From Aradus depressus (Eukaryota; Arthropoda; Insecta; Hemiptera; Aradidae), in contig OY759224.1 of assembly GCA_963662175.1 (NCBI GenBank), positions 29,149,489 to 29,213,488 on the forward strand: a stretch of DNA of 64,000 bases, given 5' to 3'. Below, piece after piece: positions 22,590 through 33,926 of this stretch. The position numbers and the translations under genes were made by a program. Position 1 is the stretch's first letter; each line of letters begins with the position of its first letter. The notes under the pieces are model-generated. The model searched no databases, was not told the DNA's origin, and saw nothing but the letters and a program-made list of their open reading frames with translations.

Positions 22590-22843
22590 TGTACTTCCCC
22601 AGCACTCAATAATCAATTAATTTTTCGCTCTCCGACCGTTTAGGCTAAAAACCATGAATCTTCATACTAAACTTTGTGTCGATAAATTCATTATGTGGGA
22701 AGTTATTAGGGTTTTTGAGTTAAGCTCCTCTCTCAATCTCTTTAGCCGATTTGACTGAAAATCTATAGGAGTAATCCTAATGGGATTTTGTGTACACATA
22801 TGAAATTTCGTGTTGATACACTCATTTCCTCTTGAGTTATTTA
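22590..22843. repeat. Family D copy, interrupted by Harbinger element
   Basis: Starts 'tacttccccagcactcaata' and runs through 'ttttgtgtacacatatgaa' and 'gaaatttcgtgttgatacac' up to the Harbinger terminus at 22844. The flank after 23730 continues briefly. Confidence 0.65.
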
Positions 22844-23730
22844 CTACGTTTTCATGGGTGGATTCAACCCGGGTTGAGTCCTCGATCCGGGATCCAAACA
22901 CATGAAAACCCCTCAAGTCAAGTCAATCCGGATCGAATCCAAGGTCGATATAGCTTTTTCTGGGATCGTAACGAGATCCAAATACATGAAAACACTTAGC
23001 ATGAACGGAACGGGGTCGAGGCATGCGCAGAGCCAGTTTATGCCGAACTGATTTCCAACCACTCTACATTCTGCACAAGACACAAGCTTATAAAGCGCTA
23101 TAGCAACTTTTTTCTCTACTACCATAGGCGTATTGGGCTTATTATGTGTACCTTGTTCATCCTCTGTACTTAGATATGGTCTCAGTCTATTACAAATCAT
23201 GTCAAACGTCTTCTTCTTCATTAGAAAATTACCTAACCAATCTTCGTCAAGAAACTTGGTCTGTACAGTAATTTCCCATCAATGGTAGCTTCTTGTCTTT
23301 TTCCAAAATTGTTTTGTTCTGTATATCCTTTATTTGCTTAAGTGTCTATGGATCGCAATTCGTTGTTGGTTTAAAAAACAAAATGTTAACAAATTTCTCC
23401 TTCTTCTTGCCGCAATTGCTGAATCATTTATTTGTCTGAGTCTAAAAATTGTGTACTTGCACAAAAGCAAAGTAAAAAGTATACACACGAAAAAAAAAAA
23501 AATACAAATTTCTAACCTCACTTTAACAATACAAGGAAGTTACAAATTTATTTAATCTGTGAAGCCGTCACTAGCTCCATGGTTCAAACATAACCTGCCA
23601 GGTATAACCTAAAGAGAGATAGGATTTTTGACATTTTCAGATCTGGATTCAATCCGAACTGAATCCAGTCTCATGAAAACCCTCGATCTGGATCTCGGTT
23701 CAAGTCAGTTTGAATCCCATGAAAACGTAG
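22844..23730. mobile_element. PIF/Harbinger-type element, 887 bp
   Basis: Terminal inverted repeats CTACGTTTTCATGGG (22844) and CCCATGAAAACGTAG (to 23730) are perfect over 15 bp. Subterminal blocks of 'ggattcaaYccgg' and 'gatccgg/gatctgg' recur on both sides. A transposase fragment lies inside (22913-23221 minus). The flanks give only TA in common, so the target duplication is not certain. Confidence 0.7.
22913..23221 (-). pseudogene. PIF/Harbinger transposase fragment
   Basis: The minus frame reads KKTFDMICNRLRPYLSTED, then VEKKVAIALYKLVSCAECR, VVGNQFGI. This is the helix-turn-helix-like N-terminal part of HARBI1/PIF nucleases (KETFxxICxxLRPxLxxxD...V-x-KRVAIALxxLA...xxFGVS). After FGI the family similarity stops and no DDE catalytic residues follow, so it is a truncated relic. 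Confidence 0.75.
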
Positions 23731-23755
23731 TAATTTAGTTTATAGGCAGACAAAC

Positions 23756-24735
23756 TTTCAAAATTCGAGCCCCAGCTCAATTTTTGATCAATTTGGATGA
23801 AACTAGGTGCAAAATATTTGTGAAAGCTGGCTTTTTATTAGGTAACTGCGGGTTTCACAATCAAGGTATTATATGCCAATTGACAGCTGCCAAAACCCAG
23901 CGAAAATTTTAAAATGTTTTAATTTTTTTTGTCTAAGTTTTCGTTAACGGATTTTTACAACTTGAATGTTTTTTGGGTCGCTGATTACGAATTCAATATT
24001 TATTTTAGCCAAAAGTGGTCCTAATGTTGTCATTTTGGCCTAAAGTGGTCCAAATACAATATATTGGCTATTTTTGCCATTGGCATATGTGAAACCCGCA
24101 GTTATCTACACTATAGATAGTTAATGTGGTCATGCCCGGGCTTTTAATATGGAGGTCATATCACCTACTACCAGAGCGCTACTTTTGTCGCTATGGTCGA
24201 CATGACCCTGATTCTACTATGGGAATCCTAAACTTTGCCTACTCATCATTTTTATTTACCTAAAGAGTACCTGACATCGTACAATCCTGTAATGTCCCAC
24301 CCAACTGACACCGTGCTCATTGGCTTTAAAAAAAAACTTTTTTGGCCGATTTTTGAACCCACCATCTTGAGCTTATATACATCCAGCTTGTACCGCCGCA
24401 CAGTGTGAAATTTATGAGTTTTGATTTTCAAAATTCGGGCCCCCGCTCAATTTTTGATCAATTTGGATGAAGCTGCCTAAAACCCCGCGAAAATGTTAAA
24501 ACTTTTTAATTTTTTTTGTTGAAGTTTTCGTTAACAGATTTTTACAACTTAAATGAATGTTTTTTGGGTCGCTGATTACGAATTCAATATTTATTTTAGC
24601 CAAAAGTGGTCATAATGTTGTCATTTTGGCCTAAAGTGGTCCAAATTCAATATATTGGCTATTTTTGCCATTGGCATATGTGAAACCCGCAATTATCTGA
24701 TAAAAGCCAGCTTTCACAATTATTAAAAATATTTT
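23756..24735. repeat. Duplicated 300-350-bp unit flanking SINE sequences
   Basis: About 350 bp ('caatttttgatcaatttgga', 'ggtcgctgattacgaattca', 'gccattggcatatgtgaaac') occurs at 23777-24105 and again at 24448-24693 in the same orientation, with small deletions. A SINE (24127-24398) lies between the copies. No frame. Confidence 0.7.
24127..24398 (-). mobile_element. SINE family 1 copy, divergent
   Basis: Starts 'catgcccgggcttttaatat' and ends near the A-box end ('ttgtaccgccg') in reverse. It is head-to-head with the copy at 24786-25035 around the TIR element. Confidence 0.7.
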
Positions 24736-24785
24736 GAGCGGGAGCTCGAATTTTGAAAATCAAAACTCATAAATTTTACACTGTG
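24399..24785. mobile_element. TIR element with about 45-bp inverted ends
   Basis: The left end CACAGTGTGAAATTTATGAG (24399) and the right end (to 24785) are inverted copies over about 45 bp, including 'gttttgattttcaaaattcg'. It contains the second copy of the duplicated unit and no frame. It separates two SINEs facing away from each other. Confidence 0.6.
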
Positions 24786-25035
24786 GGGAGCCGGTAGCTC
24801 AAAGATAACATACTGATCTCAATAGAGCTCAAGATGTCGCGGGTCACACGTTATATAGTATGGTACGTTGAGCAATGGTCTCGAGCCTTACCCTACGTGA
24901 ATATAACTGCGTACGCGAAATTTAGGACTCGCATAGTATAGTCGGGCTCATGTCCACCAAAGGGACAAAAGAACGCCCTGGCAATAGGCTAAAGCCGTAT
25001 TAATTAAAACCAGGGCATGAGTCTTAATAACTAAC
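24786..25035 (+). mobile_element. SINE family 1 copy, divergent
   Basis: 'gagccggtagctcaaagata' carries the A-box region. The B-box (GGGTCACACG) is decayed. The 3' part ends 'accagggcatgagtcttaat'. Confidence 0.7.
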
Positions 25036-25044
25036 TAACTGGAG

Positions 25045-25298
25045 TTTTTTTTTTTTTTTCATTTTTGGAATCTGCGAGTAGGAAAACATGAAATTTTTAC
25101 TGAAAACTGAACTTGTTGACCGATTACGTAACTTCCCCTATACTTCATATACCTAAGCAAGTAAAAACAAATTATGAACAGATCAGCGTGTCGTCTTTAT
25201 GGGGTTCTAAAATTTCGTGTCGATACATTTTAAGCCGCCCAATCCCCCGATTTTTTTTTAGGCAATTTAGCTTAAAATAATTATAAATTTGCATATAT
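25045..25298. repeat. Family D copy, interrupted by Jockey LINE
   Basis: 'gattacgtaacttcccctat' followed by 'acctaagcaagtaaaaac' is the family D terminal hairpin. The copy continues after the LINE at 27921 ('gataaaatttcgtgttgata'). Confidence 0.6.
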
Positions 25299-27566
25299 CA
25301 CCAGCAATGGGGCTCGCGGCTCTGTACACCGAGGGGAAGGAGTCTCAATACTACAATCAACAATGACAACTTACAAACCACTTCACCGAGTACACCAACA
25401 TACTGGCCAACTTCAAGACGCAAATTACCAGACCTACTTGACTTTTTTGTACACAAAGGTTTAAGAGGTATGCCATCATCTGTCAGCACCACGACCGACC
25501 TCTCTTCGGATCACTCACCGGTGTTTTTAAACGTCTGGGCGGAGCCGTCTCAAAAGGAGACTAAACCGACGCTAACTCCAGGACTGATGGACTGGGAGTT
25601 ATTCAGGGAAACCTTAAACGCTAAGCTCTCTGTACCATATTCCCTAAAGACAGAGGAGGAGCTAGAGCAGGCAGTGGAGTTCTACACATGTAGTGTTCAG
25701 GAAGCCGCATGGTCTTCATCATTTCCCTCAAAGCTGGCTTCCAGGCAAGATCTACCGGCTTACCCAGAGTACATTCGCAGATTGATCAGGGAGAAGCGGA
25801 GAGCACGGCAGATATGGCAATCCTCCAGACTACCGACTGACAAACAGATATACAATCGACTGAATAACAAACTGAAGACGGAAATTAAACTATTTCGAAA
25901 AGCTAAATTTGATACTTACTTCTCCAACTTGAATGCTGAAAATGGCAGTCTCTGGCGAAAAACTCGTCGGGTGCTGCGTCAACCAGCAACATCAGTACCT
26001 CTGCGATATGACAATGACTCATGGGCCATAACAGACGAGGAGAAAGCAGAGCGCTTCGCCTCCCATCTCACACAAACCTTCACACCTCATCCAGACATGC
26101 ATGATTTAACACATGAAACACATGTCTCACAAACACTACATATCCCATTACCCCTTTCACTCCCTCCCAAATCATTCACACCTTCTGAAGTCGCATTTGA
26201 AATTCAACACCTCCCCAAAAAGAAGTCCCCAGGGTATGACCTCATTACGGCTGAAGTTCTCAAGGAATTACCTCGGAAAGCTGTCGTGTTCCTGACAACC
26301 CTGTTTAACTGCATACTACGCACAACACGCTTTCCAATTCAATGGAAACTCTCACACATTCTTATGATCCTAAAATCAAAGAAGCCAGAACACTCTCCTT
26401 CCTCCTACCGACCTATCAGTCTTCTTCCACTATGTTCTAAACTCTTCGAAAAATTACTATACAAAAGGCTCATAACTATTCTTTCCAGTCAGCAAACACT
26501 TCCTCATCATCAGTTTGGCTTCCGCTCAGAACACTCCACAATACACCAGTTACACAGGGTTGTGGATTACGTGGCGTCTGCCCTAGAAAGAAAGTTTTAT
26601 GCAACGGGGGCGTTCCTTGATGTAAGTCAGGCTTTTGACCGAGTTTAGCACGCGGGACTTCTTTATAAATTGAGACCGTTGCTTCCTCACACATATTATT
26701 TAATCATTCATTCATATCTAACAAACAGATACTTCGCCGTCCGTCAGGGCTCTGCTATCTCCTCAATAAGACCCATATTGGCGGTTGTACCGCAGGGTTC
26801 TGTCTTAGCTCCTTTATTATATACAATATACACATCTGACATGCCCACCTCCATCCACACAATGACAGCTACATACGCCGATGACACCGCCATCTTAGCT
26901 GCTGCTGACCTTTACATACACGCCTCATTTACACTACAACACCATCTCACACAAATTGAAAACTGGTGCAACACATGGAAAATCAAACTAAATACAGAAA
27001 AATCACAGCACATCACATTTACACTTCGACGAGAAACATGCCCCCCCGTTTTCATCTACGACAAGCCCCTCCCTCAAACTAATACTGTACGATACCTAGG
27101 ACTGACATTGTATCGAAGACTGACATGGAATCCTCACACACGTCTCACACGAAACACGCTGAACCGTCGACACAAAATACTCTACGGACTTCTAAATAGA
27201 CGATCAAAATTAGACATGACACAAAAACGGAACTGTTATACTTACTTACTTAGACCATTATGGACATACGGATCACAGATATACGGTTCAGCAAAAACAT
27301 CCAACATCAAACGAATTCAGGCGTTTCAGTCAAAAACCCTCAGACTGATAACACAATGCCCCCCATACATAAACAACAGAACACTTCATAACGATCTTAT
27401 GATACACACAGTACCCGACACAATACAAACTATTTACATACGTTTTTTTAGAAAACTTTACACACATACAAATCCAGAAATACGTACTTTATCTTCACAA
27501 CACTTACCACAAAACCCCCCACGAAGGTTGAAGAGGAGGTGGAACCGCGACTTACTGCCACCTTAA
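25299..27566 (+). pseudogene. Jockey LINE A ORF2, one nonsense codon
   Basis: One continuous frame, broken only by TAG at 26646-26648, where the family has Trp (DVSQAFDRV-stop-HAGLL). It starts in the endonuclease C-terminus (WGSRLCTPRG, then TTDLSSDHSPVFLN). RT follows: SPGYDLITAEVLKEL, SYRPISLLPLCSKLFEKLL, HQFGFRSEHSTIHQLHR, VPQGSVLAPLLYTIYTSDMP and the catalytic TYADDTAILAA. The C-terminus is PPRRLKRRWNRDLL, typical of Jockey, with no RNase H. The encoded enzyme nicks DNA and copies its own RNA at the nick. This copy lacks the 5' end and ORF1, and the stop separates RT into two parts. Confidence 0.92.
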
Positions 27567-27920
27567 TTCCTATTCGTTCTTAATATTTTTATTTTTTTTT
27601 ATTCTTTTACATTATTTTCCTTCACTTTTCTCATCTCTCTTACCCATTCCATCAAAGTTGTCTTTCAATTCCTTTTTATTTATTTATTTATTTATTTTTA
27701 ATTATTATTATTATTATTTTTTTTATTATTTTTTTTTTTTCTTTCCCTTGTCCTTATAATTAATATAAATTTTCGTCCCGAGGACCTACCACTGGGTGGC
27801 CTTCCTCTCACATGCCATTCACGCCAACGTCTCCATACCTACCAACATAGATGCTGGTTGTTGCCCCCTAGCAACAGTTGCATCTTTATGAATAAAAGCC
27901 AAAAAAAAAAAAAAAAAAAA
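25299..27920 (+). mobile_element. Jockey-type LINE A, 2.6 kb, best copy in window
   Basis: Bounded by a perfect 14-bp target-site duplication, AAATTTGCATATAT (25285-25298 and 27921-27934). The 5' end is truncated inside the endonuclease domain. The 3' end carries a hairpin tail (about 27850-27890) and poly(A). It is inserted in a family D copy. The family is also present at 17117-18295, 18989-19045 and, reversed, at 28139-28694. Confidence 0.92.
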
Positions 27921-28014
27921 AAATTTGCATATATAGATAAAATTTCGTGTTGATATATTCATTTTATAGGGAGTTCATAGATATACCTAGACAGGCAGGA
28001 AATTTCCTTCCCTA

Positions 28015-28920
28015 CTTCTAGAAGACAATAGAAACAATAACAAAATTTAAACTTCAACTAAAAATGTTTATGTTAGAGGAAACCCTCTTTTCGGAAACGG
28101 AATTTTATTTCTCATTGTTCAAAAATAAAGAAATACACATTTTTTTTTTTTTTTTTTTTTCTTAATAAAGTTGGTCGCAACTGTTGCCATTACGCAAGAA
28201 CCAGCTACCAACAGGACTTGATTGATAGTTGGAGTCCAGATTGGCGTGAGAGAGGAAGGCTAATTTAAAAAACAATGAATATTATGATTATTATCAATGA
28301 ATATTGTGGGGATATTATGATTTTGTTTCAAGAAGTGGGGGATTGCAATTTGGGATTATATTAAGTCACGGTTCCACCTCCTCTTCAATCTCTTGGGAGG
28401 ATTGTGTGGCAAGTGTGGTGAAGAAAGTCAGTGGATGTATGGATTTGGGTGTGAATGCAATTTGCTATGGAAACGTCTGTTAAGATCCTGAATTGTGTCG
28501 TCTACTGTGTTTATCATGAGGTCATTGTGGAGTGTTCTGTTACTTACGTATGGCGGGCATTGTGTAATGAGTCTGAGTGTCTTTGACTGGAAAACCTGGA
28601 TACGTTTCAGGTTAGAAATTTTAGCCGAACCGTAGATTTGTGAGCCATACGTACATCCAGAGTGGTTTTAGTAGAAATGTGTAGCAGTTACGTAAAGCTA
28701 AATTAAAACAACATAATAAAAAATCGTGTTTCATATTCAAAAACATTATTTGATACATAGCTTTCATTTTTTTGCCTGATAGATTACCTCTTTGATGTCG
28801 AATCTAGGTTTTAATCATTATTTTTTATTATTTATATACTAATTTTTTTTTTTCTTGTTTTTCTCTTTTATGTATTTTTTTTAGCCTTTTATTTATTTTT
28901 TCCATTTATTTATTGAAAAC
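28015..28920 (+). mobile_element. Penelope-like repeat, family C, interrupted by LINE
   Basis: The left part 28015-28138 and right part 28695-28920 together match 20187-20500 in order. The insertion at 28139-28694 splits the phrase 'aataaaataaccacaataaa' of the uninterrupted copy. The right end past 28906 differs. Confidence 0.55.
28139..28694 (-). mobile_element. Jockey LINE A-related 3' fragment, antisense
   Basis: The poly(T) at 28141-28160 is the tail of a minus-strand element, followed by the inverse of the family tail hairpin. The coding remnant on the minus strand reads GSQIYGSAKISNLKRIQVFQ-like sequence, then RLKRRWNRD. Imperfect 14-15-bp duplications ('aaataaagaaatacacat' and 'aaattaaaacaacat') flank it. 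Divergent from the other copies; reading frame broken. Confidence 0.75.
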
Positions 28921-29407
28921 TCAACATCGAAGTTTCCCACAGATTAAATAACTTCCCTATACTTTTTGTTGAGGAAGTAAAATGAAACCAAATCTTGGAA
29001 ATGTGTCTGTTATTTTTATGGGTAGACGCCCCCCCCCCCCCATCCCTTGGGTGGTGCTGGACCAAGAAAGATAAGATCTAAACATGGTTTGTGGTATATG
29101 GGTCATAAAATGAGAGGACGAGTCGTAAAGATGGGACCGACCTGACTTTAGTGACTCACCTGGGGACATCACCTGGGGAAAAAAGGGACAAAAAAAACCT
29201 GGGGAATCACCATGCTTTTATGGTGAGGAATTTGTCAAGATACTGGGCGTTATGGTTGTAGACAGTTGAGGAAGATGCGAATCGCAAACATTCGATATAT
29301 TACGGTCCTCATCTCGAGGGTTAAAATTTCACATCAATTTTATGGTTTGACCAAGGCGCCAAATTCAAGCGGGACGGTGTGACCCAAGGCAAGTATTTGC
29401 TTCCCCT
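28921..29407. other. No gene; C-tract at 29028-29041
   Basis: Family D-like end ('cccacagattaaataacttc') near 28935, a 14-base C run, and a PLE-tail-like phrase 'gaatcgcaaacattcgatat' near 29277. No coding evidence. Confidence 0.35.
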
Positions 29408-29868
29408 TTATACAATTTTTTTTTTTTTATTTACAAATAGCTATTTACAACTGTATAAAAATAAATACAACAAGCAAAAGTGCTAATAAAGAGACAATGG
29501 CAATGTCAAAATGTCAAGAGGGGAGAAATCACCCAATGGTGACACTCCCTAGTCACTGATTTCTTCTCATTTGTAACTACTCACTGTCACTGCTGCTGCT
29601 AAGGAGGTCTCTAGGCCATTGAAGCTTAAGCCCTCGTTAGGGAAGTATGGCAGAATGGAAGGCACGAACTAGAGGATTATTGTGGGAACTAAGAAGGGAA
29701 AATAATTTTTTATACTTCGATTTAGCGACTTCGGTGGGAAAAGGTACGTTCAGGTCAGTGTGAAGAGTTTTGTTGGAGACGTAATAAGGAGCATTGGCTA
29801 TTTTGCGAAGGATTTTTGTTTGAAAAAATTGGATGCGCTGGAGATTGGAAGCCTTTAGTTAATTTGGT
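29408..29868 (-). mobile_element. Jockey-type LINE C, 3' fragment, antisense
   Basis: Poly(T) at about 29417-29428, then the inverse of the 3' UTR found at 39384-39560 ('gacactccctagtcactg'), then the inverse of coding sequence equivalent to 39180-39345. Truncated at the 5' end. Confidence 0.75.
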
Positions 29869-30019
29869 TCTTTTGTCTAGCAGATAATACAAAATAAAGT
29901 GGAATAATTGAGATTTATTATTATTATTTATTACTTATTTTTATTTATTTATTGTAAAATGTTGACTAGAGTAACAGTTTGTAAATTCTAGTAATCCTTA
30001 TTATACGTACATTACTACC

Positions 30020-30200
30020 CCAGCTATACGAGAAAAAAAATCGATAACTGTCGATGTAATGATAGCCAATCGATCAAAGAGGGGTGGGAGGGGGAGGATT
30101 CAGAGAAGCTCAAAATTCAAAATCCCTAATAATGCCAATGTATTGACTGTGTCTTGTTCACACACACATTTGCCAAAGCCCTATTAATTTTCAGCAAAAT
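30020..30200. repeat. Family D fragment
   Basis: 'ccccagctatacgag', 'ataactgtcgatgtaatg' and 'ccctattaattttcagcaaa' match family D modules. Confidence 0.45.
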
Positions 30201-31099
30201 TATTCGATTAAAAACCATTTCGATTAAAATTTTAATGATAATTTGTATACATTTGAAAAAAATTAGTCATAATGACTATAACACAACACTCTAGCTATCA
30301 AGGAGAAATTAGCATTGTGCTAATTGTGTGTAATTAGATGCCAACATCAATAGAGGTGGAATATTGATTAATTATCGATGATAGCAACTTCACAGTTCGA
30401 TAAACATTTAATTAACCTATTAATTGGCACGAGTAGGTTATTTTGGCGATGTCGGGTTATAAACTTTGTGCAGGTTAGTAACTATCATTTTATTATAATT
30501 CATTTATTTAATTTACTGTCTCCTTCTAGCCACGTGGAGGGAGGTCCGCACTGCCTGGTTCCAAAAAACCAAACTTTCCCATTGTTCAATCGTCTGCAAA
30601 CGATGCCGACGATTCTATTGAACACAAGTGAACATACTAGATAATATCTGTGTTATCGGCATATTATCACTTCCTTCAGCGCGAAGCTATCTACAAAATG
30701 ACTACTAATCGATTCTTGATTCAATGCATTTTTCAAAATTACAAACAAAAAATCTGGTTAGCCTGGAAATAAAAACAGCATATAAAGCACATACATCTAC
30801 CTATATTGTATATACACTGCTCAACACTTGAAGTGGAACACATAAAAATCTGACGATTCTTTGATTCCCCTAAATGTTCTTCTGGGTTAATGAGGTATGT
30901 TTCCTCTTCAGAATGTTTCCCTTAATCAAGAGAGAAAATGGGCAAATAGAAAATTACAAGTATAAGAAATAATGAAGCTGAGAAATTTCATCATATTTAA
31001 TTAAAAGACTCAATTTAAACAGAAATGTTTTGTATATTTTTTCAGGCGCAGTCACATTGGTCATATTGTTTCTATTCCAAATGTGAGATCGGTTAGGAG
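30201..31099. other. No gene seen
   Basis: AT-rich. The forward frame at 30378-30644 has no domain. 'cactgctcaacacttgaagt' near 30827 resembles some DNA-transposon ends, but I find no partner. Confidence 0.35.
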
Positions 31100-31545
31100 G
31101 ATGGAAATATATGAATAAAACAAACTTATTTTTGAAATATTGTCTATTCCACTAAAGATATATATATATACATATATACAACTACCGGTTTCGGCTTTAT
31201 ACCATCGTCAGGTCTAGTTATGAACTAAGTCAGTTTGCAGAGAGCGACCCTTCTAATACATCTCGGATGAAAGGGCGCCATTAAAACTTGGGAGTCCCCC
31301 GGCTGTACCGTTAGCTAACTCATGAAATAATTCCTAACAAAACCTAGTTCTAAATTTACATAAAACAATATTACTAGACTAATCGTGGCAAAACAACAAA
31401 TAAATAAGTACAAATACACATAAATAATGAAAATAGAGATAAAATTAATGATAATATTAAGATTTAGATAACATTAAATATATATGTGGAACCAAATATT
31501 AATAACAGATAATACAAACATATATGTGGAAACAGAACTGGATCA
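31100..31545 (-). mobile_element. Penelope-like terminal repeat, family B
   Basis: Nearly identical by eye to 42660-43090 ('caaacttatttttgaaatat', 'gttatgaactaagtcagttt', 'catatatgtggaaacagaac'). Each copy contains one hammerhead-like motif on the minus strand. No RT frame. Confidence 0.6.
31183..31212 (-). ncRNA. Hammerhead ribozyme-like motif
   Basis: Minus strand reads CTGACGAT, a short stem GG...CC, then GAAACCGGTA. Core positions CUGANGA and GAAA are intact. AC/GU can form the two-pair stem III of the minimal Penelope-type hammerhead, with GUA as the cleavage triplet. Confidence 0.6.
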
Positions 31546-32499
31546 GGTTGTATTATCTTAATATCTTAATATTATTATTAATTTTATTTCTATTTTTATT
31601 ATTTATTTGTATTTGTACATATTTATTTGTTGTTTTGTTACGATATATATATATGTAACATATATATATATATATGTAATCCGGGAGTCTGAAACATGAA
31701 ATTCCTATGAAAATTCAACATCGAATTTCATCGATTACATAACTTCCCCGAAAGATGGCTCACATGCAGTAGGCTAGATTTACTGGTAGTTTTTTTTTTT
31801 TATGAATGAACCAAATGAATGAGAGGGTAGTGGGGGCACCCCTAATGTTTTTGTTAGGGTAGGTTCGAAAAGCGGATGTGGCCTCGAGACAATTGTCCAT
31901 TAGTTTGGAGGCTTGTCCTGATGTGTTTCCTGACATGTGCTTTTAGAAGACTTTTGTTCCTCCCCCCCTTCCTGGCCGGGGGCTGGTTGGAGGCTCGATG
32001 GGGACGAGGAGTGGCAGAAAGGCGCCTGTCTTGCATGCTAGTTTTCCGGCGCCCTTAGCATATAGTCTGGCGTCGGTCCTATCAATCTGACTTTCTTTCT
32101 TTCTTATGTGCAAAAAGCCTTTACAGAAGAGACAAAAAACTGATTAAAAAAAAATTCTTTATAGGAAACCTTAATTTTTTCGACATTTGTATTTAATGAG
32201 TTGTAAATGCAGGCCATGAAATGTTTTTAAGCTAGTTTGCAAATCCAAGTAAAGAATTAACGTACTTGACGGAGTTACGACGTTTCACCAGAATTTCATT
32301 CCAATTTTTTTTGCAAAGTATATACTTCTTCAAACCGTATTTCATGGTTTTTTCGTTTTATGTCGTATAAAAAAAACGATTTTCGGAAAAATGTAGCTTA
32401 CCAGGTATCACGTTTATTCTACGACGGGTGCGATAGGTATATATATATATATATTATAAAAAAAATTATTGATTTTTATATATATAATCTAATTAGAAT
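31546..32499. other. No gene seen
   Basis: TA-rich tracts at 31640-31675 and 32440-32490. Overlapping small frames at 31854-32058 on both strands have no domains. Confidence 0.35.
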
Positions 32500-32990
32500 C
32501 CTCTAACGACAACATCTATTATTTTTCAGCCAAATTGTCTAAAGGGAAGGAAGGGTTAAAGGAAAGGCTTAAAATAAATACTCTTAAAACAGCAGATAGA
32601 ATGAATGTATCGGTACGAAATTTTATATGTGCGACCGAAATCCCATAAGGACAAAACCTATCGATTTTCAGTCAAATCGGTCAGAGGGGAAAGGCTTAAC
32701 TCAAAAACTCCAATAACAGTGTTTCTACATGAAATTTCATATTTAAAGTTTTTTTGAAGAGAAGGGGGATTTCGGGGGGGGGGGGGGGGGGGGGGGCTCA
32801 ATTCAAATACCCTAATAACTGCCGACACAATATCCGACACATTTAGTATGAGGATTTAGGATCCCCTATGTAAATCAACTATTGAATACTAGAGCAAACC
32901 GACTGGTTTTGGAGGGGGAGCGAAAAATTAATTGATTAAATCGTTCTGGGGAAGTTCATTGCCGGTGATTCACATATGAATTTATTTTTT
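32500..32990. repeat. Family D copy with long G-tract
   Basis: Contains 'gattttcagtcaaatcggtc', 'ctaataactgccgacacaat' and the terminal 'tctggggaagttcattgccg'. About 20 consecutive G occupy 32777-32796. Confidence 0.65.
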
Positions 32991-33339
32991 ATCCACACAC
33001 CTCAAAAGTAAATTTGTACTGTTTATTATTATTATAATATATATAATTAATAATTTATATTATGAATAAATTATTTCTAAAAATAATAATTCTCATTAAA
33101 GGACTGTTTATTGATTGTATCGCTTGATGAAGTCTTCACAGCCATTTGAAGGCATCACTCAAGTTCTAGGCAGTGACACATTATCAATGAGTGATTTCCA
33201 TGACAGATTTTTTTTAACGCTAAAGCGCTCATCATTCCTTTGATTTTCATTTTTTTTTTTTTTTTTTTTTTTTTTTCAATTTTAGTCTGTGTGTGCATAA
33301 CTTCATGCACAGATGTATGCAAATTAATAATATTATTTT

Positions 33340-33452
33340 ACCTCAGTTTATTTTTTCCGGGAAGTAAAATAAACTTAAGCACACCGTCCTTCGAATGGGA
33401 CGTTAAGCGATGGTCCTCAGTTACGATGTCAAGTACTCGTTAAAGACCTTTA
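33340..33452 (+). mobile_element. SINE family 1, middle fragment
   Basis: 'gaagtaaaataaacttaagc' through 'gtactcgttaaagacc' matches the middle of 33582-33926. Both ends are missing. Confidence 0.65.
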
Positions 33453-33581
33453 AAAAAAAATAAAAATATATAAAAATACATTATATATATTGTTGAATTC
33501 GTGCTTCAATAAGCTTTCATTTGACATCCTACAAAATGTTTTCTCTCAAGATTCAACTTTTTATACTTCACGTCTATAATT

Positions 33582-33926
33582 AGAGGGCGCCGGTAGCTCA
33601 GTGGTATGCGTGCTTGTCTTCTGAGCTCAAGGTCGTGGGTTCGAAAACCGACCGAGGTCCTTAGTTTCTTTTATCAGGGAAGTAAAATAAACTTAAGCAC
33701 GCTGTCCTTCGGATGGGACTTTAAGCGATGGTCCCGAGCCTGTACGATGTCAGGTACTCGTTAAAGACCCCTGCCCTGGTTGAATAAAAATTTAGGGTAG
33801 GCAAAATTTAGGACTCCCACAGTAGTGTCGGGCTCATGTCCACCAGAGTGACGAAAGAGCGCTCTGGTACTAGGCGATATGACCTCTTAGTTAAATCCCG
33901 GGCATGAATCATAAAACCTAACCTAA
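33582..33926 (+). mobile_element. tRNA-derived SINE, family 1, full length (345 bp)
   Basis: Reference copy. A-box TAGCTCAGTGG at about 33593-33603 and B-box GGGTTCGAAAACC at about 33636-33648 are intact, as in a tRNA-derived RNA polymerase III promoter. A non-tRNA body of about 280 bp follows. The 3' end is 'aaaacctaacctaa', a CCTAA repeat that matches the insect telomere motif. A perfect 12-bp target-site duplication, ACGTCTATAATT, lies at 33570-33581 and 33927-33938. SINEs are moved by a LINE partner; which LINE ends in the same tail is not visible here. Confidence 0.93.

Noticed and set aside
30820..30860. Tc1-like transposon end (cactgctcaacacttgaag)
   Set aside because: No inverted partner or transposase found nearby.
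33582..33660. Free-standing tRNA gene
   Set aside because: A- and B-boxes are present, but the sequence continues into a 345-bp unit with target duplications and other copies, so it is a SINE head.
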